A stretch of DNA of 64,000 nt from Lacinutrix sp. WUR7 (GTDB lineage Bacteria; Bacteroidota; Bacteroidia; Flavobacteriales; Flavobacteriaceae): the NCBI RefSeq assembly GCF_016864015.1, contig NZ_CP045067.1, positions 35,001 through 99,000 of the forward strand. Direction: 5' to 3'. The notes beneath the pieces are model-generated. The model saw only the letters and a program-made list of their open reading frames with translations, had not been told where the DNA came from and made no database searches. The position numbers and the translations under genes were made by a program. Below are positions 51,857 through 60,883 of the stretch, one piece after another. The stretch's first letter is position 1; every line of letters begins with the position of its first letter.

Positions 51857-52858
51857 ATGCGTGAAGCTGCTTTCGTGAAGCAAAATAAAGATAAATGGTT
51901 AAAGTTTGAAAGGGTTCTTTCAAATAATATATATATTAATCCAGATGAGTTATCAGATTTGTATATAGAAATCACAGATCATTTAAGTTATGCCAATACT
52001 TTTTACAGTAATAGCAATACAGAACGCTACTTAAATCAGTTAGCCTCACAAGCACATCAAAAGATTTATAAGACAAAAAAGGAATCTAAAAACCGCATTA
52101 TTTCTTTTTTTAAATCCGAATTCCCCATCATGTTCTACCAACATCTTCGGGAACTTCTTATTGCTTTTTTAGTATTTGCTTTATTTGTTATTGTTGGCGC
52201 GTATTCTGCAGCGAACGAAGGGGATTTTGTGCGTTCTTTTTTAGGTGATAGTTACGTAAACATGACCCTTCAAAATATTGAAAAAGGAGATCCAATGGCT
52301 GTATATAAGGAACAAGGTGAGTTTAATATGTTTTTAGGAATTACCTTAAACAATATTAAAGTAGCACTCATGGCATTTGCTTATGGCTTATTATTAGGCC
52401 TGGGGTCTTTATATATTATGTTGCAAAACGGAATCATGCTTGGTAGTTTTCAATATTTCTTTTATGAACAAGGCCTACTTTGGGAATCTGCTAGAACCAT
52501 ATGGATTCATGGCACAATAGAAATTTCTGTTATCATTATTGCTGGTTGCGGAGGATTAGTTTTAGGAAACGGCATGCTCTTTCCTGGAACATACACCAGA
52601 CTAGAATCATTTAAACGTGGTGTAAAAAACGGTTTAAAGATTTTAATAAGTACTATCCCCTTTTTTATTATTGCTGGATTTTTGGAAGGCTTTGTAACCA
52701 GACACACCGAAATGCCAGATTGGCTAGCGATATTTATTATTTCTAGTTCTTTAGCATTAATAGTATTTTACTACGTAATTTACCCAATAAAATTACATAG
52801 ACGAAAACACTTAAAAGATACTCTAGAAAAACAACTAAACACTTTAAAACAAGTATGA
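51857..52858 (+). CDS. SpoIIM / stage II sporulation M-like membrane protein
   Basis: A 333-aa membrane protein of the SpoIIM family; the host does not sporulate. The cytoplasmic N-terminus (about 1-95) has WLKFERVLSNNIYINPDELS and TDHLSYANTFYSNSNTERYL. Then about five helices with IEISVIIIAGCGGLVLGNGM and FPGTYTRLESFKRGVKNGLK typical of the family. It overlaps the next gene by 4 nt (ATGA). First gene of the MoxR-DUF58 operon. Confidence 0.88.
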   Translation: MREAAFVKQNKDKWLKFERVLSNNIYINPDELSDLYIEITDHLSYANTFYSNSNTERYLNQLASQAHQKIYKTKKESKNRIISFFKSEFPIMFYQHLRELLIAFLVFALFVIVGAYSAANEGDFVRSFLGDSYVNMTLQNIEKGDPMAVYKEQGEFNMFLGITLNNIKVALMAFAYGLLLGLGSLYIMLQNGIMLGSFQYFFYEQGLLWESARTIWIHGTIEISVIIIAGCGGLVLGNGMLFPGTYTRLESFKRGVKNGLKILISTIPFFIIAGFLEGFVTRHTEMPDWLAIFIISSSLALIVFYYVIYPIKLHRRKHLKDTLEKQLNTLKQV

Positions 52859-53727
52859 AGAAATTAATAGAATTTAAAAAGCAACGGGAATTAGGAGATA
52901 TTCTAACGGATACTTTTGGCTTTATTAGAAAAGAATTTAAGCCTTTTATAAAAACAATTTTCCAAGTTTCTGGAATATACTTAGTATTATTCTTAATTTC
53001 AATTTCATTTTATGTCTACTCTGCTGGTGAAATGTTTAATTTTAATATTGGACAACAGGCAAATATTAGCAATTTACCATTACTTTTAGGTTCTTTATTT
53101 ATGTTTATGATCTTTGGTTTATTAGCGTATACCTTTGCCGATTCTGCTGTACTACATTATATAAAATCATATATAGAAAACGAGGGAAATGTAAACATCC
53201 TAGAAGTGAAACAACAAGTAAAAGAAACCTTTTGGGGCTTTTTAGGATTAAGCATCTTAAAATGGATTACATTAATAGTTGCCATGATGTTTTGTTTGCT
53301 ACCAGTCTTTTATTTTATGGTTCCAATGTTTATTGTTTTTTGCGTTTATGTTTTTACCAATAAAGACTCCACAATGTCTTATAGCTACAGCTTCAATCTT
53401 ATAAAAAATGAATTCTGGATCACCTTTGCAACTATTATAGTTATAGGATTAATTATTATGATTGCTAGCTACGCTTTTGGTATTCCTGCAGCAATTTATA
53501 GTATTGTAAAAATGGGTGTTTTTTCTGGTGAAATAGACCCAGAGAAAATGACAGGAATAATCGACCCAATATATATCCTGTTAAATGTTATTAGTTACCT
53601 TTTTAAGTTTTTACTAAACCTAATCTTAACGGTCGCTTCGGCTTTTATATATTTTAATTTGAACGAAAAACTAAACTTTACAGGAACTTTAGAACGTATT
53701 CAATCCTTAGGAAAGAAAGAAGAATAA
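52855..53727 (+). CDS. Polytopic membrane protein of the MoxR-DUF58 operon
   Basis: A 290-aa protein with a basic N-terminus (MKKLIEFKKQRELGDILTDT, then FGFIRKEFKPFIKTIF) and about six membrane helices. The layout resembles the membrane domain family found near glycerophosphodiester phosphodiesterases, without an enzymatic domain. It overlaps SpoIIM-like gene by 4 nt and is directly abutted by the DUF4129 gene. Function unknown; conserved position suggests a structural role in the complex. Confidence 0.75.
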   Translation: MKKLIEFKKQRELGDILTDTFGFIRKEFKPFIKTIFQVSGIYLVLFLISISFYVYSAGEMFNFNIGQQANISNLPLLLGSLFMFMIFGLLAYTFADSAVLHYIKSYIENEGNVNILEVKQQVKETFWGFLGLSILKWITLIVAMMFCLLPVFYFMVPMFIVFCVYVFTNKDSTMSYSYSFNLIKNEFWITFATIIVIGLIIMIASYAFGIPAAIYSIVKMGVFSGEIDPEKMTGIIDPIYILLNVISYLFKFLLNLILTVASAFIYFNLNEKLNFTGTLERIQSLGKKEE

Positions 53728-54459
53728 ATGCAGCTCACTAAAATACTTCTTTGTTTTTTACTTATTTCCTCTTGGGCTTTTTGCCAACAAGACACGTTAA
53801 ACGTGCAATATGATGACTCTAAATTAACGGAGCAGCAAATCCATAAAGAAGATTTAAACAAATATAAAAACGACAAAAATTTTAATTATACAGAAACCGT
53901 TCCAACAGAAAACTTTTTAAATAAGATAATTCGATGGTTTAAAAATATAATAACTAAAATTTTTGAATGGATTTTTGGTGTTGGTAATGCTACCGGAATT
54001 TTAAAATTTATATTTGAAGTAGTTCCGTATCTACTTCTAGCCTTCCTTATTTTTTTACTACTAAAATTCTTTTTAAAAATAAACTCAAAAAATATCATTA
54101 CTGGTAAACAGAATCAAGCGACTGTAGCATTTACAGAAGAGGAACAAATCATTAAAAACGAAGATATACTTGCGTTAATTCATGAAGCAGTACAGCAACA
54201 AAATTACCGATTAGCAATTCGGTATTACTATTTATTATCTCTTAAAAAATTAACCGAAGGCAACATTATCTCGTGGGAGCAACAAAAAACCAATGAAGAT
54301 TACCTTTCAGAAATTAAAACTAAAAGTTTACAATCTGGATTTGCCGACATTACCAAAATCTATGATTATGTTTGGTATGGTGAATTTGAAGTAGATGCCT
54401 TACGATTTGAAAAACTAAAATCCCCATTTGAAACACTTCATAAAAACATTAAACCTTGA
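53728..54459 (+). CDS. DUF4129 domain protein
   Basis: A 243-aa protein: signal peptide (ILLCFLLISSWAFCQ), a short periplasmic segment, one membrane helix (about 93-115, VVPYLLLAFLIFLLLKFF) and a C-terminal cytoplasmic DUF4129 domain (LAIRYYYLLSLKKLTEGN, YDYVWYGEFEVDALRFEKLK). DUF4129 often accompanies transglutaminase-like and DUF58/MoxR proteins. Starts immediately after the previous stop and overlaps the next by TTGA. Confidence 0.85.
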   Translation: MQLTKILLCFLLISSWAFCQQDTLNVQYDDSKLTEQQIHKEDLNKYKNDKNFNYTETVPTENFLNKIIRWFKNIITKIFEWIFGVGNATGILKFIFEVVPYLLLAFLIFLLLKFFLKINSKNIITGKQNQATVAFTEEEQIIKNEDILALIHEAVQQQNYRLAIRYYYLLSLKKLTEGNIISWEQQKTNEDYLSEIKTKSLQSGFADITKIYDYVWYGEFEVDALRFEKLKSPFETLHKNIKP

Positions 54460-55691
54460 ATAACAGAGGAAAACTATATATCATTCTTACGGTTTTAGCA
54501 ATACTTTCTATTGTGGTTTTAGAGTATACAAAACCACAAAAAGTAAATTGGTTTCCTAGCTATGCGTCATACCATAAAATACCTTTTGGAACGTATGTTT
54601 TTCAAGAACAAATGGAACGTATTTTTAAAAAAGAAAACATTGTTGAAGTCGATAAAACTCCTTTTGAATTTTTAGAACAAAAGGATAGCATACAAGGAAC
54701 TTACGTTTTTATTAACAACAACCTCGCTTTTGGAGATGCAGAACTGGACAAGCTCTTAGCATGGACCGCTAAAGGAAACACGTTATTTATTGCATGTGAA
54801 CAGTTAGGCGGAAAACTACTAGATACCTTAAATATTAAAACGTCTGTACTTAGTAATTTTGATAATTTGAAGAATAGTTATCAGTTTCAGTTAAAGAATA
54901 AGCAACTAAAAAAGGATAGCTTATATACTTTTGAAAAAGCAAATTACATGTACTATTATAAAGAAATTGATACTTTACATACCAAGGTCGTTTCAGTAAT
55001 AGATAATGCTTCTAACGCTACACTTCAACTAGAAGAAGAACATATAAATACTATTAAACAATCTTTTGGTGAAGGCACGATTATACTGAGTACTTTTCCG
55101 CAGGCATTCACCAATTATTTTCTACTTATTGCTCCCAACCAGAATTATACAGCAGGAATTTTATCGTATATAAATCCTTCCGAAACCATATATATAGACC
55201 AATACTACAAGTCTGGAAAGAAGTATTATTCTTCGCCTCTATATGTCATGCTCCATACCAAAGAACTAAAATGGGCGTATTACATAATGCTTATTGCCGT
55301 TTTTATCTATGTGATTTTTGACGGAAAACGTAAGCAACGCGCTATTCCTATCCTTAAACCCTTACGCAACCAAACTATAGATTTCACAAGAACTATTGCT
55401 AATATGTATTATGAAAAAGAAAAACATACAGAAATGGCAAATCATAAAGTCAGTCATTTTTTAGAATTTATTAGAAGCCAGTTTCATTTAAATACTGCAA
55501 CTATAGACGCTACTTTTTTAGAAAATCTTGCAGCGAGAAGTAATAATACAATTGCAGAAACCACACTTCTTTTTAAAACCATAGACACCCTTCAGCATAA
55601 AACAGAAATTAATAAAATAGAACTCCAAAAACTAAATACGTTAATCGAGGCATTTAAATCTAAAAACACATGGAAGAAAACCAAGACATAA
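54456..55691 (+). CDS. DUF4350 domain protein (TTG start)
   Basis: A 411-aa protein. An N-terminal helix (LYIILTVLAILSIVVLEYT), an extracytoplasmic DUF4350 domain (about 30-255; PFGTYVFQEQMERIF, GNTLFIACEQLGGKLLDTL, GEGTIILSTFPQAFTNYF), a second helix near 278 and a cytoplasmic helical tail. TTG 54456 overlaps the preceding TGA as TTGA, which signals coupled translation. It overlaps the next MoxR gene by 22 nt. Function unknown; the DUF4350 fold is amidotransferase-like. Confidence 0.82.
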   Translation: MNNRGKLYIILTVLAILSIVVLEYTKPQKVNWFPSYASYHKIPFGTYVFQEQMERIFKKENIVEVDKTPFEFLEQKDSIQGTYVFINNNLAFGDAELDKLLAWTAKGNTLFIACEQLGGKLLDTLNIKTSVLSNFDNLKNSYQFQLKNKQLKKDSLYTFEKANYMYYYKEIDTLHTKVVSVIDNASNATLQLEEEHINTIKQSFGEGTIILSTFPQAFTNYFLLIAPNQNYTAGILSYINPSETIYIDQYYKSGKKYYSSPLYVMLHTKELKWAYYIMLIAVFIYVIFDGKRKQRAIPILKPLRNQTIDFTRTIANMYYEKEKHTEMANHKVSHFLEFIRSQFHLNTATIDATFLENLAARSNNTIAETTLLFKTIDTLQHKTEINKIELQKLNTLIEAFKSKNTWKKTKT

Positions 55692-56656
55692 ACTTTGATA
55701 ATAGAATTCCTTTAGAAGAATTAAAACAAACGGTAGAAAATATTAAACAAGAGTTAAGCAAAGTAATTGTTGGGCAAGCCAATTTTATTGAATTGCTAAT
55801 TGTAGCTTTATTAGCAGATGGACATGTGCTTATTGAAGGGGTTCCTGGTATTGCAAAAACCATAACAGCAAAGCTATTTTCTAAGGTTCTAAAAACCGAT
55901 TTTAGTCGTATACAATTTACACCAGATTTAATGCCAAGTGATGTATTAGGAACTTCTATATTAAATATGAAGACTTCAGAATTTGAGTTTAAAAAAGGTC
56001 CTATTTTTTCTAATATTGTTTTAATAGACGAAATTAATCGCGCTCCAGCAAAAACCCAAGCGGCACTTTTTGAAAGTATGGAAGAACGCCAAGCTACCGT
56101 AGATGGAACAACGTATACCTTTGAATCTCCTTTTATGGTTTTAGCAACACAAAACCCAATTGATCAAGAAGGAACTTATGCTTTACCAGAAGCACAATTA
56201 GATCGATTTATTTTTAAAATTAAAGTAGAATATCCAACGTTGGAAGAAGAAATACAAATTATTGAAACCCATCATGAACGTAAAGGAGAACAACCAGAAA
56301 CACGCATTCAAACCATTTTAGATGCCAAAAAACTTTCGGAGTTTAAATCTAAAACACAAGCTATTGTAGTAGAAGGAAAAATTATTAAATATATAGCAGA
56401 AGTCGTTGCTAAGACTAGAAACCATCCGCATTTATATTTAGGAGGATCGCCAAGAGCATCTATTGCTATACTAAATACGGCAAAAGCTTTTGCTGCCATT
56501 CAAGGTCGTGATTTTGTAATTCCTGAAGATGTAAAAAAAGCAGTAACTCCGGTATTAAATCACAGAATTATTTTAACACCAGAACGCGAAATGGAAGGCA
56601 TGACCACAGAGCAAGTTATTGAAATGATTGTACAATCTGTAGAAATCCCTCGTTAG
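55670..56656 (+). CDS. MoxR-family AAA+ ATPase (DUF58 partner)
   Basis: A 328-aa AAA+ ATPase. Walker A GVPGIAKTITAKLFS near 57-71, Walker B VLIDEINRAPAKTQ near 119, sensor 1 ATQNPIDQEGTYALPEAQ, SPRASIAILNTAKA near 263. About half of the residues visible in core motifs agree with the other MoxR (36885-37838), so the two are paralogues with different partners. Followed by the DUF58 gene 17 nt on, the classic MoxR-DUF58 chaperone pair. Confidence 0.93.
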   Translation: MEENQDINFDNRIPLEELKQTVENIKQELSKVIVGQANFIELLIVALLADGHVLIEGVPGIAKTITAKLFSKVLKTDFSRIQFTPDLMPSDVLGTSILNMKTSEFEFKKGPIFSNIVLIDEINRAPAKTQAALFESMEERQATVDGTTYTFESPFMVLATQNPIDQEGTYALPEAQLDRFIFKIKVEYPTLEEEIQIIETHHERKGEQPETRIQTILDAKKLSEFKSKTQAIVVEGKIIKYIAEVVAKTRNHPHLYLGGSPRASIAILNTAKAFAAIQGRDFVIPEDVKKAVTPVLNHRIILTPEREMEGMTTEQVIEMIVQSVEIPR

Positions 56657-56673
56657 AAAAGCGAAAACTACCT

Positions 56674-58005
56674 ATGAAATTTATTAAATCGTTATACATA
56701 CATAAACAATTTTACATCTACATGGCAATAGCAAGTGCATGCTTTTTGCTGTCATTATGGATTAAAATTTTGTATCCTATTGCGTGGATTGTCACCATAC
56801 TTATTGCTATTTTACTTTTTGTCGATGTACTGCTACTCTATCGTTTTAAAAACGGAATTAAAGCAAGACGTTTACTTCCAGAAAAATTTTCTAATAGTGA
56901 TGCAAACCCAGTTCCAATAACGATTACCAACAGTTATATTTTTCAAGTGTATTTAGATGTAATTGATGAGTTACCTATACAGTTTCAAAAAAGAGATTTC
57001 TCGTATCAAGTTAGTCTTATAGCAAATGAGATTCATGATTTTAGCTATTCGGTTCGTCCTGTAGAACGTGGCGAATATTTCTTTGGAAGCTTGAATATTT
57101 TCGCCTCTTCTAAATTAAAAATTGTAAAACGAAAGTACCAGTTTCAAAAAGAACAAATGGTTTGTGTGTATCCTTCGTTTATACAAATGCAGAAATATGA
57201 TTTCCTTGCTATTGGTAATCATTTAACGGAATTTGGATTTAAAAAGATTCGAAGAATTGGAAACACACAAGAATTTGAACAAATAAAAGATTACGTTACT
57301 GGTGACGATTTTAGAACGGTGAATTGGAAAGCCACAGCAAAACGTGGTGCATTAATGGTAAACCAATATCAAGATGAAAAATCGCAACCAATCTACTCCA
57401 TCATTGACACAGGACGTGTAATGAAAATGCCTTTTGATGGTTTAAAGTTATTAGATTACGCTATTAATTCTACTTTAGCTTTTAGTAATGTCGCTTTAAA
57501 AAAACATGACAAAGTTGGCATGTTATCCTTTTCAAAAACTATTGAAACGTTTTTACCAGCCATTCATAAACTCACCTATCTCAATAAAATTTTAGAAAAC
57601 TTATATAACATTAACACACAATTTACGGATAGCGACTTCGGATTGCTTTATGCACAAATAAAACGAAAAGTAACACATAGAAGCTTACTACTTCTATATA
57701 CTAACTTTGAACATATAAGTGCCTTAAAAAGACAACTACCTTATTTACAAGCTATTTCTAAAAAGCATATGTTGGTTGTTATTATGTTTGAAAATACCGA
57801 ATTAGATGCACTTATTGCTGAAGATGCAGAAGACCTGCAAAGCATCTATCATAAAACAATTGCTGAAAAATTTAGCTTTGAAAAACGTTTAATGGTAAAG
57901 GAATTACAAAAGTATGGTATTCAAACCATACTTTCAGCCCCAGAAAAACTGACCATCAACACCATAAATAAGTATCTAGAAATTAAAGCAAAAGGGCTGT
58001 TATAG
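56674..58005 (+). CDS. DUF58 protein (MoxR partner, vWA-like)
   Basis: A 443-aa protein. Two N-terminal membrane helices (about 12-60), a beta-rich extracytoplasmic or peripheral part, and the DUF58 core: QIKDYVTGDDFRTVNWKATA near 205, MVNQYQDEKSQPIYSIIDTG, followed by a vWA-like domain in which the MIDAS-type DxSxS is reduced to IIDTGRVMK. DUF58 proteins are thought to present clients to MoxR. Last gene of the operon. Confidence 0.9.
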   Translation: MKFIKSLYIHKQFYIYMAIASACFLLSLWIKILYPIAWIVTILIAILLFVDVLLLYRFKNGIKARRLLPEKFSNSDANPVPITITNSYIFQVYLDVIDELPIQFQKRDFSYQVSLIANEIHDFSYSVRPVERGEYFFGSLNIFASSKLKIVKRKYQFQKEQMVCVYPSFIQMQKYDFLAIGNHLTEFGFKKIRRIGNTQEFEQIKDYVTGDDFRTVNWKATAKRGALMVNQYQDEKSQPIYSIIDTGRVMKMPFDGLKLLDYAINSTLAFSNVALKKHDKVGMLSFSKTIETFLPAIHKLTYLNKILENLYNINTQFTDSDFGLLYAQIKRKVTHRSLLLLYTNFEHISALKRQLPYLQAISKKHMLVVIMFENTELDALIAEDAEDLQSIYHKTIAEKFSFEKRLMVKELQKYGIQTILSAPEKLTINTINKYLEIKAKGLL

Positions 58006-58135
58006 CATTCAATATATAAGATTAGTATTCCACATTTTACAATTCATCCTAGGAAACAAACAATTGGGTAATCCTTTTTTAGAAATCCTTCTTATTTATA
58101 GCACCTTTACATGGTAACCAATAAAAACATACACC

Positions 58136-58597
58136 ATGAACTTTTTAATGAAAAACAACAAATGGAAATCTATAAGTAAATCCATAGTATTAATAGCACT
58201 ATTTATGGCATCCGCTTTTAGTAGTCAAGCACAAAATAAAACTACAGGAAATACCATTACTGTTACTGTGGAAAACATTAGAAACACGAATGGAAAAATA
58301 TTATCCTCCTTACATGATGTAAACACTTTTATGAAAGGAAAGGAAGGAATTCAAACCGCAGAAACTTCCATTGAGGGAAATACGGTAACCATTACGTACA
58401 AAAATGTGCTTCCTGGTACCTATGCTATTATGTGTGTCCACGATGAGAATGATAATAAAAAAATGGATTTTGAACTAAACGGAATGCCTAAAGAAAACTA
58501 CGGCATGTCTAACAACCCAATTCTTTATGGGCCACCAACTTTTGATGTTGCAAAACTTATTGTAAAAGAAGATTTAAATATTACGATTCGTATTTAA
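58136..58597 (+). CDS. DUF2141 secreted protein
   Basis: A 153-aa secreted protein. Signal peptide after a short basic stretch (KSIVLIALFMASAFSSQAQ). The DUF2141 domain follows: ITVTVENIRNTNGKILSSLH, VLPGTYAIMCVHDENDNKKM, DFELNGMPKENYGMSNNP. Single beta-sandwich, function unknown. Start could be ATG 58136 or the Met four codons later (58148). Confidence 0.85.
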   Translation: MNFLMKNNKWKSISKSIVLIALFMASAFSSQAQNKTTGNTITVTVENIRNTNGKILSSLHDVNTFMKGKEGIQTAETSIEGNTVTITYKNVLPGTYAIMCVHDENDNKKMDFELNGMPKENYGMSNNPILYGPPTFDVAKLIVKEDLNITIRI

Positions 58598-58614
58598 TAC
58601 TTATAAAAAAATAA

Positions 58615-58646
58615 AAAGCCACGAAAAATAAAATTTCCGTGGCTTT
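58615..58646. terminator. Bidirectional terminator between DUF2141 and dps
   Basis: AAAGCCACG (58615-58623) pairs with CGTGGCTTT (58638-58646); inner AAA/TTT extend the stem past a bulged C. Serves two convergent genes. Confidence 0.75.
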
Positions 58647-58688
58647 ATCACTTATTATCAATTAGTTATTCAGGGAATAACTATTTAC

Positions 58689-59168
58689 TTAGACGGTTTC
58701 ATTCAACCAAGCTTTCATCATCCACATAGTTTTTTCTTGTTCCGAGATAAAACCGCTCATCATAGCGTTTGTTCCTTCATCATTAGCATCTCCAGACTTC
58801 ACTAAAATAGCGCGTTCTAATTTTAATAATTCTGTTAAAGAATCCACTATTAATTCTACTGCTTTCGTATCTACAGAGATATTTTTTCCTACAGGAACTT
58901 TAGCATGTTTACTATAATCTGCAAAAGTATGTAGAGGAGTTTCCCCTAAAGTTAAAATACGTTCTGCAATTTCATCTACTTTCATGTTTGCATCTGTATA
59001 TAATTCTTCAAATTTAATATGAAGATTAAAAAATGCTTTCCCTTTAATATTCCAATGTATACCTCTTAAATTTTGGTAATACGTTTGAAAATTAGCTAAC
59101 AATCCGTTTAAATCTGTCGCTAATTCTTTTGTTATTTCTGAGTCTAATCCTATACTATTTAGTGTCAT
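58689..59168 (-). CDS. dps: Dps-family ferritin-like protein
   Basis: A 159-aa DNA-protection and iron-storage protein. Inter-subunit ferroxidase ligands are in place: His38, His50, Asp65 and Glu69 (LRGIHWNIKGKAFFNLH, VDEIAERILTLGETPL), with the same spacing as in Listeria and E. coli Dps. It forms 12-mers that oxidise iron with peroxide. It is divergent from oxyR, fitting peroxide induction. -7 box TAAATTTG lies on the minus strand at 59193-59200. Confidence 0.95.
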   Translation of the reverse strand: MTLNSIGLDSEITKELATDLNGLLANFQTYYQNLRGIHWNIKGKAFFNLHIKFEELYTDANMKVDEIAERILTLGETPLHTFADYSKHAKVPVGKNISVDTKAVELIVDSLTELLKLERAILVKSGDANDEGTNAMMSGFISEQEKTMWMMKAWLNETV

Positions 59169-59192
59169 AATTCTTGTTTTTATTTTGTACTA

Positions 59193-59200
59193 CAAATTTA
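59193..59200 (-). promoter_or_regulatory. -7 box of dps in the dps-oxyR spacer
   Basis: Minus-strand TAAATTTG, a match to TAnnTTTG, 25 nt before the dps ATG. The -33 position is poor, which suits an OxyR-activated promoter. The spacer also carries two ATTGATA copies 30 bp apart (59233 and 59263). Confidence 0.45.
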
Positions 59201-59272
59201 TTCAATAATTAATGATTTTCAGTATAAGTTTTATTGATAGTTTTTATATTTTTATAGTCTAAATTGATACAG

Positions 59273-60214
59273 ATGACAATTACACAATTATACTACGTAT
59301 TGGCTGTTGCCGAAAATCAGAATTTCACTAAAGCTGCCGAAAAATGTTTCGTTACACAACCAACATTAAGTATGCAAATACAAAAGCTAGAAAGCGAATT
59401 AGATATTCTTATTTTTGACAGAAGCAAGAAACCTATAGAACTTACAAACGTTGGTAGAAAGATTGTAAACCAAGCAAAAAACATAGTTAACGAATCGTAT
59501 AGAATTAAAGATATTGTAGACCAACAAAAAGGATTTATAGGTGGCGAATTTAGATTAGGAATTATACCTACTGTCATGCCAACACTGCTTCCTATGTTTT
59601 TAAAAACATTTATAAAAAAATATCCAAAAGTGAAGCTTATTATTGAAGAGCTTACTACCGAAGAAATTATTTATAGAATTAACGAAGGGCATTTAGATGC
59701 CGCCATTGCTGCAACACCTTTACTAAACGAAAACATAAAAGAACGTGTCCTTTATTTTGAACCTTTTGTAGGATACATTCCACAAAGTCATCGATTACAC
59801 ACCAAAAAGAAAATTAGCACTTCAGATTTAGAGATTGATGACATGCTTTTACTAGAAGACGGACATTGTTTTAGAGATGGTGTTATTAATTTATGTAAAA
59901 CGTTTAAGGATCATAAAGAAGACCAATTTCAATTAGAAAGCGGAAGCATTGAAACACTTGTAAAGCTATCTAACGAAGGTTTAGGCATGACTTTATTACC
60001 TTATTTACACACTTTAGACATGCAAGATAAAGCGAAAGAAAACATACACTATTTTAATGATCCTTCACCAGCAAGAGAAGTAAGTATGATTTACCATAAA
60101 AGCGAACTTAAAATGCAAATCATTGAAGCTTTACAAGATGTTATTGCAGGAATTATAAGAGGAGCAATTGCATTTCAAAATGTAGAAATTATTAGTCCTT
60201 TACCTAAAAAATAA
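59273..60214 (+). CDS. oxyR: OxyR-type peroxide-sensing LysR regulator
   Basis: 313 aa from ATG 59273 (MTITQLYYVLAVAENQNFTK); an upstream TTG would add three residues. HTH (about 1-60: FTKAAEKCFVTQPTLSMQIQ) and LysR effector domain. The peroxide-reactive pair is exact: Cys199 and Cys208 in EDGHCFRDGVINLC, the same numbers as in E. coli OxyR. Hydrogen peroxide should form the Cys199-Cys208 disulfide and activate targets such as the divergent dps gene. Confidence 0.95.
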   Translation: MTITQLYYVLAVAENQNFTKAAEKCFVTQPTLSMQIQKLESELDILIFDRSKKPIELTNVGRKIVNQAKNIVNESYRIKDIVDQQKGFIGGEFRLGIIPTVMPTLLPMFLKTFIKKYPKVKLIIEELTTEEIIYRINEGHLDAAIAATPLLNENIKERVLYFEPFVGYIPQSHRLHTKKKISTSDLEIDDMLLLEDGHCFRDGVINLCKTFKDHKEDQFQLESGSIETLVKLSNEGLGMTLLPYLHTLDMQDKAKENIHYFNDPSPAREVSMIYHKSELKMQIIEALQDVIAGIIRGAIAFQNVEIISPLPKK

Positions 60215-60317
60215 ATCTAGAAACGGAAGGTTTTATAATGCACACTTTTCCTCTAACTACTTCTGTAATGGTTTATTCATTCTGGATGTAGGTTATTTTT
60301 GTAAACTGTTATTTTTT

Positions 60318-60572
60318 ATGGAAGGCAACAAAGATATATCCGAGCAAAAAGTAGCCAGTTTTTTAAAGGGATATAGAAACCAACGAGAATTATCGGATAA
60401 AGAAATGGCATTAATACCAGATGCTGGAGCTTCTATATTTATTTTCTATTTAGGCGTACAAGCACAACGATTTGATTGGTCTAATATATTTTTAAGCGAA
60501 AACTATCTTAAAATGTTTGTTGGTAGAATACGAGTTTGGATGGATTATTATAAAATGAAAGTGATTAATTAA
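60318..60572 (+). pseudogene. C-terminal remnant of an APH-family kinase
   Basis: An 84-codon frame (MEGNKDISEQKVASFLKGYR, ELSDKEMALIPDAGASIFIF, YLGVQAQRFDW, LKMFVGRIRVWMDYYKM) that resembles the last helices of aminoglycoside-phosphotransferase-family kinases (homoserine kinase / SrkA type: FLxGYxxxRxLSxxE). The kinase N-lobe, the HGD catalytic loop and the DxD metal site are missing, and the 103 nt upstream do not encode them. It is most likely a decayed gene; an independent short protein is possible. Confidence 0.5.
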
Positions 60573-60883
60573 AAGAAACTGTATGTTGGGTTCTAATTAT
60601 TGCTTCTAAATTTTATAAATGGTAAATTCTTAAAGTTAATAAAACAGTGTGCTTTTAACTCTAATAAAACTTAATTAACTGAAGGTTAAGCTTTTATATG
60701 TCTATTTTTTAAACATAAAGTATTAAATGATCTTGAAATTTTGTATTTTAGAAAAACACTAATGCTTGACATAAAAAGAGTTGTGTGCAAGTTAGAAAAG
60801 GTTAACACAAAGTAAAGGGTTGTTAACAGTTGTAGTACGTGTGTTTTTAAAACTCTAAAAACATTATTAAAACCATTCCAATC
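60573..60883. other. 311-bp intergenic region
   Basis: No gene seen. AT-rich, with a loose CTTGAC / CAAG hairpin near 60765-60800 and a pair of TTAACA motifs (near 60800 and 60822) upstream of the metallophosphoesterase gene. No strong promoter match. Confidence 0.4.
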
